From assembly GCA_029974595.1 (NCBI GenBank), contig JARKRC010000027.1:336506-400505 (forward strand): DNA of 64,000 nt, written 5' to 3'. A program made the translations under genes and the position numbers. Shown here piece by piece: positions 61,602 to 64,000 of the stretch (position 1 is the stretch's first letter; every line of letters starts with the position of its first letter). Under the pieces are notes generated by a model. It was not told the DNA's origin, searched no databases, and worked only from the letters and a program-made list of their open reading frames with translations. This stretch comes from Ereboglobus sp. Its GTDB lineage: Bacteria > Verrucomicrobiota > Verrucomicrobiia > Opitutales > Opitutaceae.

Positions 61602-61680
61602 GGCGAAGCCTCCGGCTGAGCTGTTACGTCCGCCCCAGCCGTTACGCATTCGCGGCTCACCGGGGACGGTTCGCCCTACC
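61597..61680. repeat. 11-bp inverted repeat over the mutL stop
   Basis: GGTAGGGCGAA (61597-61607) and TTCGCCCTACC (61670-61680) are exact inverse copies 62 bp apart; the first contains the mutL TAG. Confidence 0.8.
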
Positions 61681-61716
61681 TTGAGCGCCATTTGTGAACG
61701 GGCATGGGAATGGCGT

Positions 61717-63444
61717 TTATTCCACGTCACGCGTCATCCGCACTTCGACCCAGCCGCGCACGCTGTTGACAAACCAGATGCGCCCGGCGCGCTCCAAATC
61801 CCCGATGCGCAAAACGCGTTCGCGCACCTCGCCGCTTTGCAGCAAATGCGCGCGCATCACGCCCGGAAGCAGGCCGCTCGTGACGGGCGGCGTGAATTTT
61901 TTTCCGGCGATTTCGAGCACGAGATTGCCCGTGGAAAACTCGGTCAGCTCGCCGCGCTCGTTCGAGTGCAGGCAACTGAAATGCCCCCGTCGCGCCGACT
62001 CCGGATAAAAGGGACGGTGCGTGGTTTTGTGGCGCAGAAAATCATTCTGGCTGATGATCGGCTGGGTCGCGAGGCAGGCCGTTTGCGGCGATGGCATCGG
62101 AGCGATGGCGCTGCTTTCGATAGTGATTTCGCCATCCTGCGCGACAAGCAGCCGCGCCTTGCGCAATCCCGCGCCATGCTCGCGCGCGTGCTGGTCCAGC
62201 GCGGCCTTGATTTTTGCGCGGTCGGCGGGATACGCGAAATGCGCGGCGGCGCGTGCGAGACGCGCGAGGTGGGCGTCCAGACGCGCATAAACGCCGTTTT
62301 CGAGCCGGAGGCTTTCGAGCAGATAGAAACCCGGCGGCGCGGCATTCAGGAGCATGCGCGCCTTGGAAAAACACTCGGCATATTCGTCGCGGGGCGTCGA
62401 GCTCCACGTGATGCCGCCGCCGACGCTGTATTCGGCCTCGCCGGTCTGCGTGTCGATCCAGCAGGTGCGTATTGGGACATTGAATACAGCATCCTTTGCC
62501 GGAGTGATGTAGCCCATCGCGCCGCAATACACCTCGCGTGGCGCGGTTTCGATTTCCGATATGATGCGCATCGTGCTCGTTTTCGGCGCGCCCGTGACCG
62601 AGCCGCATGGAAAGAGCGCCGCAAAGACATCGGCGAGTTGCGCGCCGGGTCGCGTGCGCGCGCTCACGGTCGAGGTCATTTGGAACACGGTGGGATAGGT
62701 TTCGATCTCGAAGAGCGGCCCGGCGGCGACGCTTCCAGTCTCGGCAATCCGACCGAGGTCGTTGCGCATGAGATCGACGATCATGAGATTTTCGGCGCGG
62801 TTTTTTTGCGAGCGCGCGAGGCGTTCCCTGTTCGCGCGGTCGCCGCTTGGCGTGCTCCCGCGCGGCGCGGTGCCTTTCATGGGCTTCGTGGTGATGAGGC
62901 CGTCGGAGCCGCGCCAGTTGAAAAAAAGCTCGGGAGATGCGGAAAGGATGCAGAAGCGTCCGGTGTCGATGAACGCGCCGTAACGCGCCTTTTGCGCGGC
63001 CATGAGCCGCCTGTGAAACGCGAGCGGCGAGCCCGAGAAACGCGCGCGCAGCGGGAAGGTGTAATTGACCTGATAGGTGTTGCCGCGCGCGATTTCGTGG
63101 CGGATGCGCGCGAGGGCGCTTTTGTAATGCCGGAGGTCGATGGCGGGCGTCCAGTCCGTGAGTGCGAAGGTCTCGCCGCGTTCTGAATCCGGTGGAGGCG
63201 ACGGGAGTTTTTCTGCGTAGATGCCGAACCACAGCAGGGGCATTTTGCGATGCGCGGGGATGCGCATGGCGTGAAACGCGGCAGCGGCTTCGTAGGAGAC
63301 AAAACCGGCGGCGTAGCAACCGGCGTCCGTGGCGCGCTCGATCTCGCGCAACGCCGGAACGACTTCATCCACGGAACGCGCCTCGACGACCCGGAGCGGT
63401 CTGCCGAACGAAGCCGGCGCGTTCTCAAAATGAAAGTGAAGCAT
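61717..63444 (-). CDS. pabBC: aminodeoxychorismate synthase component I fused to aminodeoxychorismate lyase
   Basis: 575 residues. The first ~340 are chorismate-binding PabB: SYEAAAAFHAMRIP, RGNTYQVNYTFPLRARF, ASPELFFNWRGSDG, TKPMKGTAPRG (with the Lys nucleophile region of ADC synthase), ENLMIVDLMRNDLGRIA and FPCGSVTGAPK. The rest is the PLP-dependent class IV aminotransferase-fold PabC: LLESLRLENGVYARLDAHL, HKTTHRPFY with the PLP lysine, NERGELTEFSTGNLVLEI and PPVTSGLLPGVMRAHLL. It makes p-aminobenzoate for folate in one chain. Such fusions are known in several phyla. Convergent with mutL. Confidence 0.93.
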   Translation of the reverse strand: MLHFHFENAPASFGRPLRVVEARSVDEVVPALREIERATDAGCYAAGFVSYEAAAAFHAMRIPAHRKMPLLWFGIYAEKLPSPPPDSERGETFALTDWTPAIDLRHYKSALARIRHEIARGNTYQVNYTFPLRARFSGSPLAFHRRLMAAQKARYGAFIDTGRFCILSASPELFFNWRGSDGLITTKPMKGTAPRGSTPSGDRANRERLARSQKNRAENLMIVDLMRNDLGRIAETGSVAAGPLFEIETYPTVFQMTSTVSARTRPGAQLADVFAALFPCGSVTGAPKTSTMRIISEIETAPREVYCGAMGYITPAKDAVFNVPIRTCWIDTQTGEAEYSVGGGITWSSTPRDEYAECFSKARMLLNAAPPGFYLLESLRLENGVYARLDAHLARLARAAAHFAYPADRAKIKAALDQHAREHGAGLRKARLLVAQDGEITIESSAIAPMPSPQTACLATQPIISQNDFLRHKTTHRPFYPESARRGHFSCLHSNERGELTEFSTGNLVLEIAGKKFTPPVTSGLLPGVMRAHLLQSGEVRERVLRIGDLERAGRIWFVNSVRGWVEVRMTRDVE

Positions 63445-63922
63445 TGCGAAAAAGTGACGCGGTCATCTCCGTCCGCGCGACATTATTTCTTTTCAGCGGA
63501 TTGGGCGGGTCGGGTGGCACGGGCGACTCGCCCGTGTGCTTGGGTCTGCTTTTCAACCGCGAATGGACGCCAATAATCGCGAATAAAGCCTCCCCTTGCC
63601 GGGACGGCGGCTGAATGCTGGCGCACGCCAACGGCGTGCCATTCGTCAGGCCAAGGTCAAGCGTTGCGCGAGACCTTGGGTATTGAATGTTTGGATGCAT
63701 GCGCCCTGAAGGGGCGCCACAGACGTGATTGGCCAGATTGTGGCACCCTTACAGGGTGCATTTTTTGAATGGCATGAAGACCCAGGGTTACGCGCTGCGC
63801 GCTCACCCTGGGCTGACGAGTGGCACGCCCTTGGCGTGCTACCGGAAAATCACGGATTGAGTGGCACGGGCTGGCAGCCCAAAAGCTGAGGTGGTCCGCG
63901 CAAGTCTTTTTTTGAAGGATTT
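63445..63922. other. hairpin-rich intergenic region
   Basis: 478 bp with no gene I can support. It carries at least six short perfect hairpins: CACGGGC type at 63518-63536, GCACGCC-N3-GGCGTGC at 63623-63639 and again at 63823-63839, GCGCCC/GGGCGC at 63701-63717, GCACCC/GGGTGC at 63743-63759, CCCAGGGT/ACCCTGGG at 63781-63812. A partial CACGGGC-type copy is at 63865-63880. Confidence 0.75.
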
Positions 63923-64000
63923 TCAGGCTGGGGCGATCCGGGGGCGGGCCCGTTTGGCCAGGGCGCTCAGGTAACGGGTTTGGTCATAGGCGACGCCATC
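63923..64000 (-). CDS. C-terminus of an unidentified gene, possibly a transposase
   Basis: The minus strand is open from the window edge and reads DGVAYDQTRYLSALAKRARP, then RIAPA and a TGA at 63923-63925. The DGVAYD-x-TRYLSAL tail recalls transposase C-termini, but only 25 residues are visible, so this is a weak call. The neighbouring hairpin cluster would fit a mobile-element edge. Confidence 0.3.
   Translation of the reverse strand, partial: DGVAYDQTRYLSALAKRARPRIAPA

Overview
The window reads as a chromosomal segment of a Verrucomicrobiota bacterium, most likely Opitutaceae-like. This is an inference from gene content, not a database result. It is GC-rich and carries polysaccharide-degrading enzymes, a TonB-dependent receptor, a very large autotransporter, GxxExxY and four-helix-bundle cassettes, and dispersed GC-rich hairpin repeats. 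Many starts lack a visible Shine-Dalgarno sequence.

Layout. 1-2.5 kb: xylose catabolism (xylA, cut by the window edge, then xylB). 2.6-11.8 kb: a pectin/rhamnogalacturonan-type locus with a GH28, a GH105-GH28 fusion, a beta-propeller glycosidase, a six-hairpin glycosidase-like protein and a LacI-type regulator. 12.2-23.4 kb: a 2646-residue autotransporter with chlamydial Pmp-like GGAI/FxxN repeats and a 12-G tract inside its reading frame, then a TonB-dependent receptor. 23.5-35.7 kb: a TPR/glycosyltransferase-like membrane protein, pectate lyase, a DUF4450-like enzyme, a lipoprotein, a Gfo/Idh/MocA oxidoreductase and a paralogue of the six-hairpin protein. 35.7-36.3 kb: decayed genes (GH106-like and DUF2513-like). 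36.5-64 kb: mostly core genes (tRNA-Ser, galactokinase-like, radical SAM sulfatase maturase, small transporter component, phosphoribosyltransferase, TPR protein, HisN-like phosphatase, KefB-like antiporter, OPT transporter, mdh, ndh, argH, mutL, pabB-pabC), separated by repeat cassettes. The right edge cuts an unidentified gene that may be a transposase.

How the parts may work together. Secreted PL1, GH28, GH105 and other glycosidases would cut pectin, and the TonB receptor could import fragments; galactokinase and XylA/XylB would handle released sugars. An 11-bp palindrome (CGGACTGTCCG and 9/11 variants) lies in the intergenic regions before at least seven of the accessory genes, including the LacI-type regulator, which suggests one regulon. 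The most striking single signal is the G12 tract: losing or gaining one G creates a stop within about 125 bp, before the beta-barrel, which is the arrangement expected of a phase-variable surface protein. A second theme is small palindromic repeats that enter coding sequence (the MutL linker, the argH and GxxExxY C-termini, the linker of the GH105-GH28 fusion).
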